Source: Ilumatobacteraceae bacterium (GTDB taxonomy: Bacteria > Actinomycetota > Acidimicrobiia > Acidimicrobiales > Ilumatobacteraceae). Taken from it: a stretch of DNA of 61,404 nucleotides. The position numbers and the translations under genes are program-made. The notes beneath the pieces were generated by a model. That model was not told the DNA's origin. It saw nothing but the letters and a program-made list of their open reading frames with translations, and did not search any database. Positions 8,258-17,354 of this stretch are shown here, one piece after another (position 1 is the stretch's first letter; the number at the start of each line of letters is the position of its first letter). The stretch covers positions 1 to 61,404 of the forward strand of contig JALQYL010000003.1 in assembly GCA_023254135.1 (NCBI GenBank). The letters are read 5' to 3'.

Positions 8258-10243
8258 GTGACGAATCGTCTCGCCTCGGCCTCATCGCCTTACCTGCGAC
8301 AGCACCGAGACAATCCCGTCCACTGGTTTCAGTGGGGTGATGAAGCTTTCGAAGAAGCACAACGCACGGGGAAACCAATTTTGTTGTCGGTGGGATATTC
8401 CGCATGCCACTGGTGCCATGTGATGGCACACGAATCATTCGAGCACGAAGCAACAGCTGCAGTGATGAATTCTCTGTTCGTGAACATCAAGGTGGACCGC
8501 GAAGAACGACCTGATGTGGACGCGGTGTACATGGATGCGGTGCAGGCTCTCACCGGGCGCGGTGGATGGCCCATGACCGTGTTCTGTACCCCCACTGGCG
8601 AACCTTTCTATGGCGGAACGTATTACCCGCGAGATTCGTTTGTACGACTGATGGAGGCTGTGAACGACGCGTGGCACAACCGCAGAGACGAACTGCAACA
8701 GAACGTGGACGCGTTGGTGGAAGCAATCGGGCGCACGGCACAGATTGCGCCTGCCAGCGATATCGACGTGCCGCATCTCGTTACCTCAACGCTGAACGCA
8801 CTCACTGGATCCTTTGATGCGCAATGGGGTGGGTTCGGTGGTGCGCCGAAATTCCCTTCCACATTTGCCATTGATTTGTTGTTGCGCGAATACGCCACAT
8901 CGGGAAATGAACTGTTGCTGCAGATGATTGAAACATCGCTCGACTCCATGGCTGCAGGTGGAATGTTCGACCATCTCGGTGGCGGCTTTGCTCGGTACAG
9001 CGTGGACGAAAAATGGTTGGTGCCACACTTCGAAAAGATGTTGTACGACCAGGCACAACTGGCACGTGTGTACCTCCACGCCTGGCAACTCACAGGCCAT
9101 TCGCGATACCTGCAGGTTCTCCGAGAAACCATTGAGTACGTCTTGCGAGACCTGCGCCACGCGGACGGCGGTTTCTACAGCGCAGAAGATGCGGACTCTT
9201 TGGATGAGCACGGCCATTCAGAAGAGGGCGCCTTCTATACGTTTACCCCACGAGAAATTGAAGACATTCTTGGCAGTGATTCCGCGGAAGCTCTTGAGTG
9301 GTGGAACATCACCGAAGACGGGAACTTTGAGGGTAAAAACATTCCACATCGCATTCCTCAACGTGGCTTCATTGAACGACCTGCCCACATTGAGGCCCTG
9401 CGCGTGTCACTTTTTCAGGCTCGCTCTCTGCGTCCGCGACCTGGCCTTGACAACAAGGTGTTGTTGGAGTGGAACGCAATGATGCTCTCAGTGTTGTGCG
9501 AGGCCGCGGCCGCACTTGATGACCCCGTCCTCATCGAAGCCGCAGTGAAGAACGCACAATTCATAGTGAACAACATGCGCACAGCCGACGGCGGCTGGCA
9601 TCGCAGTTGGCAATCCGATGCGCAACCACCAGCACGACACAACGCGCTTGCTCACGACCTTGCACACGTTGTGGACGCGATGACACGCATGTACGAACTC
9701 ACCGCAGACCATTCGTATCTGGAGGTTGCAGCATCAACGGCACATCAACTCGTGGAGAACCATTGGGATGCCGAGAATGGCGGATTGTTCACGGTGTCTC
9801 GTGCGGCCGAACAATTGGTGGTTCGCCAGAAAGATCTCATGGACAACGCCACGCCATCGGCGAACTCGGTGACCGCATTGGCTTTCATACGCCTTGCAGC
9901 ACTCACCGGAGATGATTCTCTGTCGCGTCGCGCTCATGAAATCCTGTTGTTGCTCGGACGCGTTGCGGAGTCAGCGCCATCTGCATTCTGCTTCGCAATG
10001 TCGGCCGCACTGCTGCAACACCGCGGAATCACTGAAGTGGTGATTCCGGGTGACAACCCTGAATTGTTGCGCGTTGTGCGTGAACGATGGCGACCCCACG
10101 CCGTCGTGGCATGGGGTGCTCCGTTTGCGTCTCCCCTGTGGCAAGACCGCGCTACCGGCCACGCATACGTGTGCAAGAACTACGCGTGTTTATTGCCTGC
10201 AGCGACAGCAGAAGAATTACGCGAACGTCTCCTCACCAGCTAG
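8258..10243 (+). CDS. Thioredoxin-domain protein of the DUF255/YyaL family
   Basis: A 661-residue protein, normal length for the family (related to human SPATA20). Residues ~1-165 form a thioredoxin-like DUF255 domain with [12 protein letters not shown] (Cys50, Cys53) and RGGWPMTVF. The rest is an alpha/alpha-barrel resembling glycosyl hydrolases or N-acylglucosamine epimerases (for example [20 protein letters not shown]). The biochemical role of the family is not established. It starts with GTG at 8258, six bases after fabI, so the two form an operon. Its stop overlaps the convergent nitroreductase gene by 11 bases. Confidence 0.88.
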   Translation: MTNRLASASSPYLRQHRDNPVHWFQWGDEAFEEAQRTGKPILLSVGYSACHWCHVMAHESFEHEATAAVMNSLFVNIKVDREERPDVDAVYMDAVQALTGRGGWPMTVFCTPTGEPFYGGTYYPRDSFVRLMEAVNDAWHNRRDELQQNVDALVEAIGRTAQIAPASDIDVPHLVTSTLNALTGSFDAQWGGFGGAPKFPSTFAIDLLLREYATSGNELLLQMIETSLDSMAAGGMFDHLGGGFARYSVDEKWLVPHFEKMLYDQAQLARVYLHAWQLTGHSRYLQVLRETIEYVLRDLRHADGGFYSAEDADSLDEHGHSEEGAFYTFTPREIEDILGSDSAEALEWWNITEDGNFEGKNIPHRIPQRGFIERPAHIEALRVSLFQARSLRPRPGLDNKVLLEWNAMMLSVLCEAAAALDDPVLIEAAVKNAQFIVNNMRTADGGWHRSWQSDAQPPARHNALAHDLAHVVDAMTRMYELTADHSYLEVAASTAHQLVENHWDAENGGLFTVSRAAEQLVVRQKDLMDNATPSANSVTALAFIRLAALTGDDSLSRRAHEILLLLGRVAESAPSAFCFAMSAALLQHRGITEVVIPGDNPELLRVVRERWRPHAVVAWGAPFASPLWQDRATGHAYVCKNYACLLPAATAEELRERLLTS

Positions 10244-10829
10244 AACGATGCAACGCCGATGCCACGTCTTTGGTGGCACGCGAGCTACTGCGGCCCTTGC
10301 GGACATCGGTATCTGCGTATCCAAAAGCAATGGTGCCCAATACCTGCACTGAATCTGGAATATTGAATTCCAGACGAAGGTCTCCTTCATTGGCATGTGC
10401 GAAGAACAAGGCTCCAAGACCTGCGTCTTCGAGTGCAAGAAGGAATGTCATAGCGGAGAAGGATGCGTCAATGGTCCAGTACGGCGCCACCCACGCATCA
10501 GTTGAAGCACCAAGACCAGTGTGCACCTTGTCGGGTTCGCTGTACCGCTGAAGGTAGGCCTGTGTGTCGGCAAGAACCAACGCAATGTGTGGCGCTTTCA
10601 GCAGGCCGGGAAACACAAAACCGTCGCGCTTCTCCGCGGGTAGCGCAATGTTCCAATAACGCGACGTGTCGTCACCATCGAGTAGCAACAGATGAAACCC
10701 TTGCGACTTGCCCGCGCTCGGTGCACGCAATGCCAACGCAACACATGAGTCAATGATGGCAGGATCAACGCTGCGCGAAGTGAACGAACGTGTCATCCGA
10801 CGCGAACGAACTACGTCGGCGAACTGCAC
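10233..10829 (-). CDS. Nitroreductase-family flavoprotein
   Basis: A 198-residue FMN-dependent oxidoreductase of the nitroreductase fold. The N-terminal RRMTRSF motif and the RAPSAGKSQ loop match the phosphate-binding Arg/Ser region that holds FMN, and the [22 protein letters not shown] helix is the conserved central helix. The natural substrate cannot be told from sequence. It overlaps the end of the convergent DUF255 gene (10233-10243). Its start is three bases downstream of the 219-residue unknown gene, so the two are probably co-transcribed. Confidence 0.85.
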   Translation of the reverse strand: MQFADVVRSRRMTRSFTSRSVDPAIIDSCVALALRAPSAGKSQGFHLLLLDGDDTSRYWNIALPAEKRDGFVFPGLLKAPHIALVLADTQAYLQRYSEPDKVHTGLGASTDAWVAPYWTIDASFSAMTFLLALEDAGLGALFFAHANEGDLRLEFNIPDSVQVLGTIAFGYADTDVRKGRSSSRATKDVASALHRSSW

Positions 10830-10832
10830 GGG

Positions 10833-11492
10833 TTATTGACGAGCGCCGAGCTTGACGAGGCTCTCAGCCATGGTCCAGCCGTGCACGATGAGCACGCCGC
10901 CCTTTTTGGCGTTGACACCCTTGAACAACGACTTCACGTCTTCAGAGATCTTCTCTGGCTTCGAGGATTCATGGTCGAGAAATCCGCTTTGACCGTCTGC
11001 AGAAACGATGAATGTCTGCTCGTCGTAATTGTCGTCAACGCTGAACCGGCGCGCCAAGCGACGACCCCAAGCGCGCTCTTCACCGACGGCACGATGCCCC
11101 GAACGAGGAATAATCTCTGTGAGCGACTTGAACGCCTCAACGCCGTCGGCGCTGGCAAAGCGACTACCGACCACCACGTCTTCATCGGGGAAAGCCATGA
11201 GCGCACGGTGATAAGCCTCTGCCATGAGCCCCTTCAGAATGGAATCACGCTTGGCACTGCGCTTGATGGTCATGAGACCAATCAGGACGCAGGGTGTGCC
11301 CCCGATGCGCTCCAAGGTGGAGAAGGTAACTCCGTGCAATTTGCCGTCGAGGCGAGCCAAGGTGCAGAGCACCCAGTCGGTTTGCGCCTGTGCGAACTGG
11401 GCAGCACCAAACGCACCCTCAATGGTGAGCATTTCTTCCAGCTGAGTTTCGGTAAGAGCGCTGCAGTCTTGTGTGGTCACTTCCAACGACAT
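10833..11492 (-). CDS. Conserved hypothetical protein, possibly GNAT-like
   Basis: A 219-residue soluble protein that I do not recognise. The middle section (LDGKLHGVTFSTLERIGG followed by VLIGLMTIKRSAKRDSILKG) has the strand-turn-strand-helix layout seen in GNAT acetyltransferases, where a basic loop before a helix binds acetyl-CoA, but no clear Q/R-x2-G-x-G/A motif is present. The C-terminus ends in a possible small alpha/beta unit (KKGGVLIVHGWTMAESLVKLG). It lies between dnaE (97 bases) and the nitroreductase (three bases) on the same strand. Treat the fold suggestion as weak. Confidence 0.7.
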   Translation of the reverse strand: MSLEVTTQDCSALTETQLEEMLTIEGAFGAAQFAQAQTDWVLCTLARLDGKLHGVTFSTLERIGGTPCVLIGLMTIKRSAKRDSILKGLMAEAYHRALMAFPDEDVVVGSRFASADGVEAFKSLTEIIPRSGHRAVGEERAWGRRLARRFSVDDNYDEQTFIVSADGQSGFLDHESSKPEKISEDVKSLFKGVNAKKGGVLIVHGWTMAESLVKLGARQ

Positions 11493-11589
11493 TGACTGGC
11501 TCCTCCCGGCTCTTCAGCGGCGATGACGCCGATAACAACTTGTCTATTCTGCCAGCGTGCTGGCCTTTTTCCCGATGTGAACGACCGAA

Positions 11590-14500
11590 TCAGACGATTT
11601 TCACCGAATTTGTGCCAAAAGCGATGCGCAATGGTCCTACAGCCTTCTCGAAATCAATCAATCCCGTGGGTCCGAGGTCGAAGACCTTTCCGCCAGCCAG
11701 CTTCACTTTGACCGGTGAGGTGCCGGGGAATTCCCGAATGATGTCCTTCAAGGCCTCAAGCTTCTCTGCGCTAAAGCCAGACGGCAAAGTGAGCAGAACT
11801 TCCGGGATCCGTTGCCCCAGGTTTTCGGGAACCACGATGCGATTGGCAGAAAAACTGGGCGGTGCATCCTCGCGCTGATTGAGGCGACCGGTAACGGTGA
11901 CGATGATGTCGTTTTCCAACAAGTGGCCGAACTCAGCCAAAGTCTTGGCGAACACCGTGACTTCAATGGAAGAGGCCATGTCCTCCAACATGAACGTGGC
12001 CATCTGGTCGCCGCGCTTTGTGAAGCGACGATTGAGAGCAGACACCACTCCGCCAATAGTGACCATGCCTGATTCGCGCGACTCCAAATCTGCGATAGAG
12101 CTGGTGGTGAGGCGACGCAACGCCACTTCCACGCCCTTGAGTGGGTGATCGGAGATGTAGAGACCCAACATGTCCTTTTCATGGCGCAATTGATCGGGCT
12201 TCGAGAATTGCATGTCGGGAATCGCGATTTCGGACGACCAATTGGAATCGCCTGACTCTTCCAATTCCCCAAAGAGCGACATGACGCCCTTCTCTTCTTC
12301 CCTGCGCTTGGCGATGGCATCATCGACGATGGACTCATGCACCATCAGCAATCCTCTGCGTGGGTGACCCAGCGAATCAAAGGCTCCACCCTTGATGAGC
12401 GATTCAACGGCTCGTTTGTTCAAAGCCTGTTCTGGCACGCGACGCGCAAAATCGTGGAACGAAGTGAATGGCCCGTTGGCGTCACGTTCGTCGGTGATGA
12501 GTTGCACCAATCCTTCGCCCACGTTGCGCACGGCCGACAATGCGAACACCACGTGACGCTCTCCGTTCTCTTCCACCACTGCGAAGTCCGTGGCACCCGT
12601 GTTGATGTCGGGGTTCTTCACCGTGATACCCAGCGCTCGTGCATCTGCCAGAAATATCGCAGCCTTGTCGTAGTTGCCCTTTACCGATGTGAGCAGACAT
12701 GCCGCGTACTCTGCGGGAAAGTGCGCCTTGAGATAGGCGGTTTGGTAGGAGACCAATCCGTAACCAAAGGTGTGGCTCTTGTTGAACGCGTAGTCGGCGA
12801 ACTTCTTGATAACTGCGAACAATGTCTCGCCCAGTTCGCGACCGTACCCAGTGGCTTCGCAACCGTTGATGAAAGAGTCTTCCTCTTTCTCCATGGCCTT
12901 CAGGTCTTTCTTACCGCAAGCTTTACGCAAGTTGTCGGCCTGACCCAGGTCGTAGCCGGCAAACTTTTGCGCCACACGCATCATGGATTCTTGGTACACC
13001 ATGAGGCCGTACGTGTCGCTGAGCAGATCTTTCGCCTCGGGATGGAAGTATTCGGGTTCCTTGCGATTGTTCTTGTAGTCGGCGTAGTCGTAGTGCATGT
13101 TGACGCTCATGGGACCGGGGCGATACAACGCCAACACGGCACTCACATCTTCGAATGTGGTGGGCTTCATGGACTTCAACAAGGCACGCATAGGCGTGGA
13201 TTCCAACTGGAACACGCCAATGGTGTCGCCACGACTGAGTAGGTCGAACGTGAGTTGATCGTCAAGCGGCACCGTATCGATGTCGAAGTTGGGGTCGCGT
13301 TGCTTGCGAATCATTGCGACGGCATCAGAAATAACGTCGAGGTTGCGAAGACCCAAGAAGTCCATCTTGAGAAGTCCGAGCGCTTCCACCGCATGCATCT
13401 CGTATTGGGTAACGGTGGGGGCTTCTTCTGCAGCCTCGCCGGAGCCCTTGCGTTGAATGGGCAGGTAGTGCGTGAGTGGTTCTGGCGTGATCACCACTGC
13501 AGCAGCGTGAATACCATCGGAACGCTTCAGACCCTCGAGGCCGCGCGCAACATCGACCACCTTGGCAGCCACTTCGTCGATGGCCACAAGGTCACGCAAC
13601 GCTTGCGCCTCGCGGTATCCGTCGGCGTACTTTTCATTGAGTTCAAGACATGCGGACAACGGTGTATCTCGACCCTGGTTGAGTGGCGGCATGAGCTTGG
13701 CAATGCGGTCACCCACTCCGTATTCGTACCCCAACACGCGCGCCGCGTCACGTACGGCATTGCGCGCCTTGATGGTGGCAAAGGTGATGATTTGCGCCAC
13801 GTGGTCGCGACCATATTTTTCGGCCGCATAGCGAATCATTTGGTCGCGGTATCGCGAGTCGAAGTCCATGTCGATATCGGGCATGGACACACGTGATGGG
13901 TTGAGGAATCGTTCGAACAGCAAGTCGTACTTGATGGGGTCGAGTTCGGTGATGCGCAAGCAGTACGACAATGCGCTACCAGCAGCGGAACCACGACCGG
14001 GACCACAACGAATACCCGTTTCTTTGGCGTATCGAATGAGATCCCACACGATGAGGAAGTACGAGTTGAAGCCCATGTCGTTGACGACCTTGAGTTCGAA
14101 CGCCAAACGCTCCACCACCTCGGTGGGAAGGTCACCCCCGTTGGGAGCCCATCGCATCTTGGCGCCCTCCCAAGCAAGGTGTTCCAGGTATGCCTTGTCG
14201 GTGTCGAAGCCCTTCGGCAACGGGAACACCGGCAGTTGATACTTGCCCATCTCGATTTCCACGTTGCAGCGTTCTGCAATGAGCAATGAGTTGTCGCATG
14301 CATCGGGATGCTCGCCCCACGTTGCACGCATTTCAGCAGCGGTCTTGAGATAGTGCTCGGTACCGTCGAACTTGAAGCGATCGGTTTCACGCATGAGTGC
14401 GCCGGTTTGCACACACAACAAGGCATCGTGTGCTTCGTGGTCGTGCTGGTTCACGTAGTGCGAGTCGTTGGTGGCCAACAGTGGCGCGCCAATCTTCTTG

Positions 14501-15123
14501 GCAAGTTCGATGAGTTTGGGGTTGGTGCGAATCTGGTCGGCAATGCCGTGATCTTGCACTTCAACAAACAAGTTGTCTTTGCCGAAGATGTCCTGCAGAC
14601 GACCAGCTTTTTGCATGGCTCCTTTTTCGTCGCCATTCAGAATGGACTGCAGCACATGACCACCCAAGCACCCCGTGGTGGCGATAAGACCCGACGAATA
14701 CTTCTCGAGCAATTCCCAGTCGACGCGTGGCTTGTAGTGGTACCCCTCTAGGAAGGCAAGGCTGGAGAGCTGAATGAGGTTGCGATAGCCCTGATTGTTT
14801 TCGGCCAACAGCGTGAGGTGGTAGTACTGCTTGCGACCACCCTCGTCGACGCCACCGTTGTCGTCCATGCGGCCACGTCGCGCAATGCGTTCGGTGCGGT
14901 GATCGTGGGCCATGTAGGCCTCGGTGCCGATGATGGGCTTAATACCCTGCTTGCGGCACTCGTTGTAAAACTCGATAACGCCGTACATGTTGCCGTGATC
15001 GGTGATGCCCAATGCGGGCTGACCATCGGACACTGCCTTGGCCACCAGTTCATCGAGGCGCGCCGCACCGTCGAGCATGGAATATTCCGTATGAACGTGA
15101 AGGTGAGTAAACGACGAAGCCAT
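11590..15123 (-). CDS. dnaE: DNA polymerase III alpha subunit
   Basis: The 1177-residue replicative polymerase, full length for the DnaE1 class. An N-terminal PHP domain begins with FTHLHVHTEYSMLDGAARLD. The catalytic palm carries GRGSAAGSALSYCL and the Asp triad segment PDIDMDFDSRYRDQM. The finger region (SHTFGYGLVSYQTAYLK) and the C-terminal OB-fold (MVTIGGVVSALNRRFTKRG) are in the expected order. It reads on the minus strand with an ATG at 15123; a TAATTT hexamer ten bases upstream may be its -10 element. bpa lies 66 bases upstream on the same strand. Confidence 0.97.
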   Translation of the reverse strand: MASSFTHLHVHTEYSMLDGAARLDELVAKAVSDGQPALGITDHGNMYGVIEFYNECRKQGIKPIIGTEAYMAHDHRTERIARRGRMDDNGGVDEGGRKQYYHLTLLAENNQGYRNLIQLSSLAFLEGYHYKPRVDWELLEKYSSGLIATTGCLGGHVLQSILNGDEKGAMQKAGRLQDIFGKDNLFVEVQDHGIADQIRTNPKLIELAKKIGAPLLATNDSHYVNQHDHEAHDALLCVQTGALMRETDRFKFDGTEHYLKTAAEMRATWGEHPDACDNSLLIAERCNVEIEMGKYQLPVFPLPKGFDTDKAYLEHLAWEGAKMRWAPNGGDLPTEVVERLAFELKVVNDMGFNSYFLIVWDLIRYAKETGIRCGPGRGSAAGSALSYCLRITELDPIKYDLLFERFLNPSRVSMPDIDMDFDSRYRDQMIRYAAEKYGRDHVAQIITFATIKARNAVRDAARVLGYEYGVGDRIAKLMPPLNQGRDTPLSACLELNEKYADGYREAQALRDLVAIDEVAAKVVDVARGLEGLKRSDGIHAAAVVITPEPLTHYLPIQRKGSGEAAEEAPTVTQYEMHAVEALGLLKMDFLGLRNLDVISDAVAMIRKQRDPNFDIDTVPLDDQLTFDLLSRGDTIGVFQLESTPMRALLKSMKPTTFEDVSAVLALYRPGPMSVNMHYDYADYKNNRKEPEYFHPEAKDLLSDTYGLMVYQESMMRVAQKFAGYDLGQADNLRKACGKKDLKAMEKEEDSFINGCEATGYGRELGETLFAVIKKFADYAFNKSHTFGYGLVSYQTAYLKAHFPAEYAACLLTSVKGNYDKAAIFLADARALGITVKNPDINTGATDFAVVEENGERHVVFALSAVRNVGEGLVQLITDERDANGPFTSFHDFARRVPEQALNKRAVESLIKGGAFDSLGHPRRGLLMVHESIVDDAIAKRREEEKGVMSLFGELEESGDSNWSSEIAIPDMQFSKPDQLRHEKDMLGLYISDHPLKGVEVALRRLTTSSIADLESRESGMVTIGGVVSALNRRFTKRGDQMATFMLEDMASSIEVTVFAKTLAEFGHLLENDIIVTVTGRLNQREDAPPSFSANRIVVPENLGQRIPEVLLTLPSGFSAEKLEALKDIIREFPGTSPVKVKLAGGKVFDLGPTGLIDFEKAVGPLRIAFGTNSVKIV

Positions 15124-15189
15124 GCGAAGGTCAAAATTAGCAGTCGGGTGTGCCAGCCCTTCAGAGGACCCAGCGACCTACACGGCGGC

Positions 15190-15669
15190 TTACAAATAAG
15201 TGCCGGAAGGCGACCCAGGTTCGGGCATTCCGGGCTGAATTTGACGCATTTGTTCGATCTGTTGACGTGCCGCCAATTGTTGTGCGAACAACGTTGCTTG
15301 AATGCCATGGAACAAGCCTTCTAGCCATCCCACGAGTTGCGCCTTGGCTACTCGCAGTTCTCCATCGCTCGGAGTCACACCTTCTTTGAACGGCAATGTG
15401 AGTGCATGCAACTCTTCTGCCAAATCGGGCGACAACGCAGTGGAAATTTCCACAATGGATCGTTCATAGATTTCAGCAAGACGTTCGCGGCTTGCTTCGT
15501 CCAACTGCGTGCCACGTACTTCTTCCAACAATTGGCGCACCATGGAACCGATGCGCATCACCTTTGCTGGTTCGGTGACACTTTCCGTGGCTGGCACACC
15601 ATTGCTGGTCATGCCGGTCACAACTTCTGCACCTGTGATCAGACGAGGATTTTCTGGCGAATTGGACAT
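15190..15669 (-). CDS. bpa: Bacterial proteasome activator (Bpa/PafE, DUF2587 family)
   Basis: A 159-residue helical protein of the DUF2587 family. In mycobacteria this protein forms an ATP-independent ring that docks on the 20S proteasome. The core helices (ERLAEIYERSIVEISTAL and ELRVAKAQLVGWLEGLFHGI) match the family. The protein ends in GTYL, corresponding to the C-terminal GQYL tail that inserts into the proteasome alpha ring. The acidic-basic N-terminal stretch is low complexity. No proteasome gene is in this window. A CAGAAT hexamer six bases before the ATG suggests a leaderless transcript. Confidence 0.85.
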   Translation of the reverse strand: MSNSPENPRLITGAEVVTGMTSNGVPATESVTEPAKVMRIGSMVRQLLEEVRGTQLDEASRERLAEIYERSIVEISTALSPDLAEELHALTLPFKEGVTPSDGELRVAKAQLVGWLEGLFHGIQATLFAQQLAARQQIEQMRQIQPGMPEPGSPSGTYL

Positions 15670-15675
15670 CGTCTT

Positions 15676-15681
15676 ATTCTG
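15676..15681 (-). promoter_or_regulatory. Candidate -10 element for leaderless bpa transcript
   Basis: CAGAAT lies exactly six bases before the bpa ATG on the minus strand (TTGGCAGAATAAGACG then ATG). It matches TANNNT except for the first base. No ribosome binding site is present. This is the weaker member of the leaderless set in this window. Confidence 0.3.
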
Positions 15682-15725
15682 CCAATTTTCTCGGTGAATA
15701 ATGGTGCACGAGCAAGGTTTCGCCT

Positions 15726-16832
15726 CTACACGGCACGTGCCAGGAGGGGCACCAACATCTCATCGGCAGTGAGCGAACCGTGACGGCACACCAACTGATA
15801 CGGACCACTATCAAGTGGCTCCTCGAAGCTCACTGGTGCGTGCGCCACCAGCGCCACGTCGCCCATGCGTCGCGCCACAGCATCGGTGACACGCGGTCCG
15901 AACCACTTCTCCGAGAGCACTTGCTCTTTCTCCACCACCCACGCGACGTTCTTGTATTGCTCGCAAGCCTCACGCAATGCATCAACACGTCCTCGACGCG
16001 CGTGCAACCAGCGGAATCGTCCTTCGCCTGATTGATGATGCACGTGCTCGGAGACGCTGGGCGATGGAATGATGGTGTTGTCCCCCACGTGCACCTGTCC
16101 GTGGTCTGCGGTCACCACCAGAACAGTGTCTGGCGGCAACACCGACAAGATGTCCGCCACAAGTGCATCAGCCGCGCGCAACTCACTGTCGTAGAACTCA
16201 CCGAATCCACGTTCGTGTGCAATTTTGTCGATGCCGTCGTAGTAGACGTACACAAACTCCTCACCTGCGGCCAGCGCATTGCGCACGATCACCGGAATAC
16301 TGCTCACCGCGCGCCAACCCATCTCTTTTACGCCAGCGAGATGCGCCAACGTAAAACCACTGCCCTGTAGTTCACCTTTGCTCAACACCGGAACACTCAA
16401 GCCCAAGAATGGTGGACACGGTTGCACCTGTTGTGGCGGGTACTTACGGCGTAGGTCACCGTTTTGATCGGCCCACCGCAAGACGTTCATCACGGTGTCA
16501 CCCATATCCATGCGGTAACCGATGATGCCGTGTTCGCCGGGCGCCAATCCGGTGACAAGAGATGTGAGTGCCGATGCCGTCGTACTGGGAGCGATGGTGG
16601 TGATGTGTGACCCGGTAAATGCAGACAACGTGGGCATGTGCTCGCGATGCGCTTCCAATTGGTTCCACCCCAGTCCATCAAGGAGCAGCATCACAACGCG
16701 CGGTGCTCCAGCCACCTGAGAGGGCATCCACTGGGGCACGCTGTGCGGTCCACCCGGCGCGCACAACACCGGCACGATGTCGGACAGCGCCCCTTGGCCA
16801 TATTTGGGCAGAACGGGCTGGGAAGTACTCAC
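15726..16832 (-). CDS. Alkaline-phosphatase-superfamily phosphodiesterase/nucleotide pyrophosphatase
   Basis: A 368-residue metal-dependent hydrolase. The nucleophile region is LLLDGLGWNQ (metal Asp) followed by TTIAPSTTASALTSLVTG, with the Thr/Ser nucleophile in the position typical of type I phosphodiesterases. The second metal site is TADHGQVHVG, and the late His is in VCRHGSL. No signal peptide is apparent, so it may be cytoplasmic. It starts with GTG at 16832, 29 bases from the divergent Rrf2 regulator. The substrate is unknown; nucleotide pyrophosphates or phosphonates are possible. Confidence 0.82.
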   Translation of the reverse strand: MSTSQPVLPKYGQGALSDIVPVLCAPGGPHSVPQWMPSQVAGAPRVVMLLLDGLGWNQLEAHREHMPTLSAFTGSHITTIAPSTTASALTSLVTGLAPGEHGIIGYRMDMGDTVMNVLRWADQNGDLRRKYPPQQVQPCPPFLGLSVPVLSKGELQGSGFTLAHLAGVKEMGWRAVSSIPVIVRNALAAGEEFVYVYYDGIDKIAHERGFGEFYDSELRAADALVADILSVLPPDTVLVVTADHGQVHVGDNTIIPSPSVSEHVHHQSGEGRFRWLHARRGRVDALREACEQYKNVAWVVEKEQVLSEKWFGPRVTDAVARRMGDVALVAHAPVSFEEPLDSGPYQLVCRHGSLTADEMLVPLLARAV

Positions 16833-16849
16833 CCCCCTAGTCCACCACC

Positions 16850-16855
16850 TACGAT
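16850..16855 (+). promoter_or_regulatory. Candidate -10 element for leaderless rrf2-like transcript
   Basis: TACGAT lies exactly six bases before the ATG at 16862, in the context CCTACGATGGCTCT. The same CCTACGATGG string stands six bases before the start at 43706. There is no Shine-Dalgarno sequence, so transcription would begin at or next to the start codon. Confidence 0.5.
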
Positions 16856-16861
16856 GGCTCT

Positions 16862-17320
16862 ATGCGAGTTTCTACGAGAGGTGATTATGCGTGTCGAGCA
16901 TTACTCTCGCTCGCCCTTCATTCTGGCGACAGCTCGCCCACCTCGGTGCGCGACATTGCGGAACGTACGGGATTGCCCCAGCCATATCTGGAACAAATTC
17001 TCCTGGCATTGAAAGGCGCCGGTCTGGTGCGTTCGAAGCGTGGCGTTGGTGGTGGCTATGTGTTGGCCAAGGCCCCCAGCGATATCAAACTTTCTGAAAT
17101 CATCTCTGCCGTGGATGGCCCCATCACCCTGGGCGACTTTGGCCAACCGCACCAAGACGGCTCATGCGACCATGAAGGTCAGTGTGTGTTGCTCGCCATC
17201 TGGGATGTAGCAGGTCAACACATGCGTGAACATCTTGATGCATACACATTGGAAACCATTGCATCAGCAGCCAGCGGCACCGGACCTTGGCCCAAGGTCG
17301 ACGCGCATCACCATCACTAA
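16862..17320 (+). CDS. Rrf2-family transcriptional regulator
   Basis: A 152-residue winged-helix regulator. MRVSTRGDYACRALLSLA and RDIAERTGLPQPYLEQIL form the helix-turn-helix part, and KRGVGGGYVLAK is the wing. Rrf2 proteins such as IscR, NsrR and RirA usually hold an iron-sulfur cluster on three cysteines. Here only Cys102 and Cys108 (C-x5-C) are present in that loop, with His104 between them and Cys11 far away. The protein ends in four histidines (149-152). Targets are unknown; it is divergent from a phosphodiesterase and convergent with rluD. Confidence 0.88.
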   Translation: MRVSTRGDYACRALLSLALHSGDSSPTSVRDIAERTGLPQPYLEQILLALKGAGLVRSKRGVGGGYVLAKAPSDIKLSEIISAVDGPITLGDFGQPHQDGSCDHEGQCVLLAIWDVAGQHMREHLDAYTLETIASAASGTGPWPKVDAHHHH

Positions 17321-17328
17321 TCTGCACA

Positions 17329-17342
17329 CAACCGCATGGTTG
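17329..17342. terminator. Small hairpin between convergent genes
   Basis: CAACC-GCAT-GGTTG can form a five-base stem with a four-base loop in the 34-base space between the ends of the Rrf2 gene and rluD. There is no T-run on either side, so it would be a weak terminator at best. Confidence 0.25.
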
Positions 17343-17354
17343 ATGTTGCCCTCG

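Noticed and set aside
11551-11570. GCCAG-CGTG-CTGGC hairpin followed by CTTTTT on the plus strand between dnaE and the unknown gene
   Set aside because: Both neighbours are transcribed on the minus strand, where the T-run would precede the stem as A residues, so it cannot terminate either gene.
15124-15189. Possible tRNA or small RNA in the dnaE-bpa spacer
   Set aside because: No cloverleaf, acceptor stem or T-loop sequence could be found; no tRNA was seen anywhere in the window.
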